NCBI GenBank assembly: GCA_027625915.1
Contig: JANTQA010000048.1
Span: 930,001 to 994,000, forward strand
DNA: 64,000 nt
Source of the DNA: Anaeramoeba flamelloides
Lineage: Eukaryota; Metamonada; Anaeramoebidae
Reading direction: 5' to 3'
Shown one piece after another: positions 62,594 through 64,000 of this stretch. The translations under genes were made by a program, and so were the position numbers. Positions within the stretch are counted from its first letter, which is position 1, and each line of letters opens with the position of its first letter. Below the pieces are notes generated by a model that worked only from the letters and a program-made list of their open reading frames with translations, had not been told where the DNA came from and did not search any database.

Positions 62594-63104
62594 GGAACAT
62601 AAAATATGGGTTTTCCTAAACCCTTCTTGAAAAAAAAAAACATAAATTTTACTTTTCACATAGGATTATTAGTTAAGGGACTAGCGTCACCTCAGATTCG
62701 AATATAATCCAAATATGTTGTAATTGGGTGTAAGAATAATTATTTTGAGTATTCTATCTGTCTTGAAAAAACCTATTCTAGATATTATAGTTTAATAAAT
62801 TATTTGATTTTTTAACAAAGATCACTTTTAAAGATTTTCATTTTAAATTTTTTTTTTTTTTTAATCTTGTTCTATAAATTGAAACTCAAAATATAAGTGT
62901 TTTAGTATTTAATAAACTTATATTTAGAAGCTCTAAAAAATTAATTATTTTTTAAATATTTTAATTTCAAAAGAATAAACCAATAATCACCAACATAAAA
63001 TGCCCCATGATTGGTTTGTTTTTTGTTTCCTTTTTATAAAGATAATTGTAATATCTAAATATTTCAAAGGTTTGAGAAATGATTTTTCAAAAAAATATAT
63101 TGTT

Positions 63105-64000
63105 GGCAGTGATCAAAATAATACGTACGTACGACTATAATCCGTATTTCAAAATCTTATTGTGTTTTTTTTCTTCTTGTAACAAGACAACATCCAATTA
63201 AATGGCCAATAGTATACCTAAGTTCAAATCAATTTTGAAAGTAAAGGTTTGGTTATTTCAAGTAAATTTTAAATTAGGAATACAATTAGTTGAAAATTTT
63301 TCATAATATGTCCCTACGAACCAAAAAACACTAAAAATTGAAAACTGATCAAATACCTAGGATTTAAAAAATTAAAAAAACAAAATGATAAAATAAAAAT
63401 AAATAAAGTTTCAATTTAACTTTTTCTTGAAAACATTTTTTGCCAAAATCATTGAATTCACACTTGAAATTATGTATATTTTTAGATTCAGTATCTTGTT
63501 TTAACTCATTTACTAAAACAAATTCTAAATTATGGGAATTTTCTTTTCACAAAAGGGACTAATTTGGTCCTCAAATGTTTTTTTTATTTTAAAATGGTAA
63601 AATTAAAAAAAAAGTTAAACTAAAAAGATATACTCTCTGGAAAAGCATTCTAATTTAATATATCAACTTATTCTTTGATTTCCAACTTTTATCAACCCCA
63701 ATTTTTCAAAAAAAAATAAAAAAGTGCACTGTAATTTTAAAAAATAATTTTGATATTCAAAAGTTGAGAGTGTTTTTATTCTAAAAAAATATATCCTAGT
63801 GGTTAATTGAATTAAGTCTGAAACTTAGATTTCGAAAAATATTAATCAGAAAAAAATAGTGCTTAATTTTATTAAGGAAATATTCTCAATTTTTTTGAAA
63901 TTTTTTGTTTTTTTTAGTGATTAAAATTTTCGTATAAAAATTAACTCTATTTTTTGAGATATATTATATAATTTGAACTTTATTTTTAGAATTTCTATTT
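63105..64000 (+). repeat. family D repeat split by repeat E
   Basis: 63105-63307 and 63867-64000 together correspond to one continuous stretch of the 54.77-kb copy. Between them, 63308-63866 is an inverted copy of 29420-29999. The junctions share AATAT on both sides, a plausible 5-bp target duplication. This shows E to be a mobile element and younger than D. Confidence 0.75.

Larger units (their letters stand above)
60912..64000. other. repeat-rich end of window
   Basis: Upstream flank of AP-4 sigma, then repeats: 61253-61440 recurs at 62925-63105, 61545-61590 plus 61860-62030 recurs at 36295-36430, (CA)n at 62561-62592, family D from 63105 with repeat E nested in it. Two short protein-like frames (61055-61258 and 61720-61854) are noted separately. 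Confidence 0.55.

Overview
The window is about 80% A+T and looks like nuclear DNA of a free-living unicellular eukaryote. It has spliced genes with GT..AG introns and poly-T tracts before the acceptor, the standard code (TAA and TGA both end recognisable genes), long homopolymer runs, Asn/Gln/Lys-rich protein linkers and wide gene-poor gaps full of old repeats. Genes seen include an AP-4 sigma adaptin, an ESS2 splicing factor, TMEM18, a Ras GTPase, CAP-Gly, RRM/RGG and bZIP proteins. Anaeramoeba or a similar AT-rich amoeba is my best guess, but nothing in the window proves it. No tRNA, rRNA, CRISPR array, virus or retroelement was recognised.

Layout. 0-1 kb: CAP-Gly/coiled-coil protein (+). 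5.2-5.8 kb: TMEM18 (-), split by a 197-bp MITE. 9.5-10.5 kb: bZIP factor (-). 15.4-16.9 kb: four-exon RRM-RGG-RRM protein (+). 24.6-26.2 kb: three-exon aspartate-aminotransferase homologue lacking its catalytic lysine and C-terminal domain (+). 30.4-31.1 kb: bZIP-like protein (-). 38.9-40.5 kb: leucine-rich-repeat protein (-). 45.8-50.1 kb: four-exon Ras with a 3.5-kb third intron (+). 51.5-56.1 kb: two-exon ESS2 with a 3.5-kb intron (-), convergent with Ras. 60.5-60.9 kb: AP-4 sigma (-). Several exon-like pieces bounded by good splice sites lie in the gaps at 10.7, 21.0, 23.3-24.1, 33.8, 58.6, 59.8-60.2 and 61.7 kb. They may belong to genes whose other exons I could not place, or to decaying genes.

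The gaps and the two long introns are built largely from non-autonomous DNA-transposon-like elements. These include a CTGGTATTTG family with TA target duplications, a CAGTCAG family (the one in TMEM18), a 1.06-kb CAGTGGTGTAAAT element inside the Ras intron, a 1.42-kb TAGAGGTTTTGATGATA element inside the ESS2 intron, foldback palindromes at 1.94, 17.8, 42.1 and 46.8 kb, and about six families of diverged dispersed repeats. The genes do not form an operon or pathway. They are mostly housekeeping functions (splicing, trafficking, signalling, cytoskeleton, transcription) scattered among repeats. Exon boundaries were read by eye from homology, reading phase and splice consensus, and have not been tested against transcripts.
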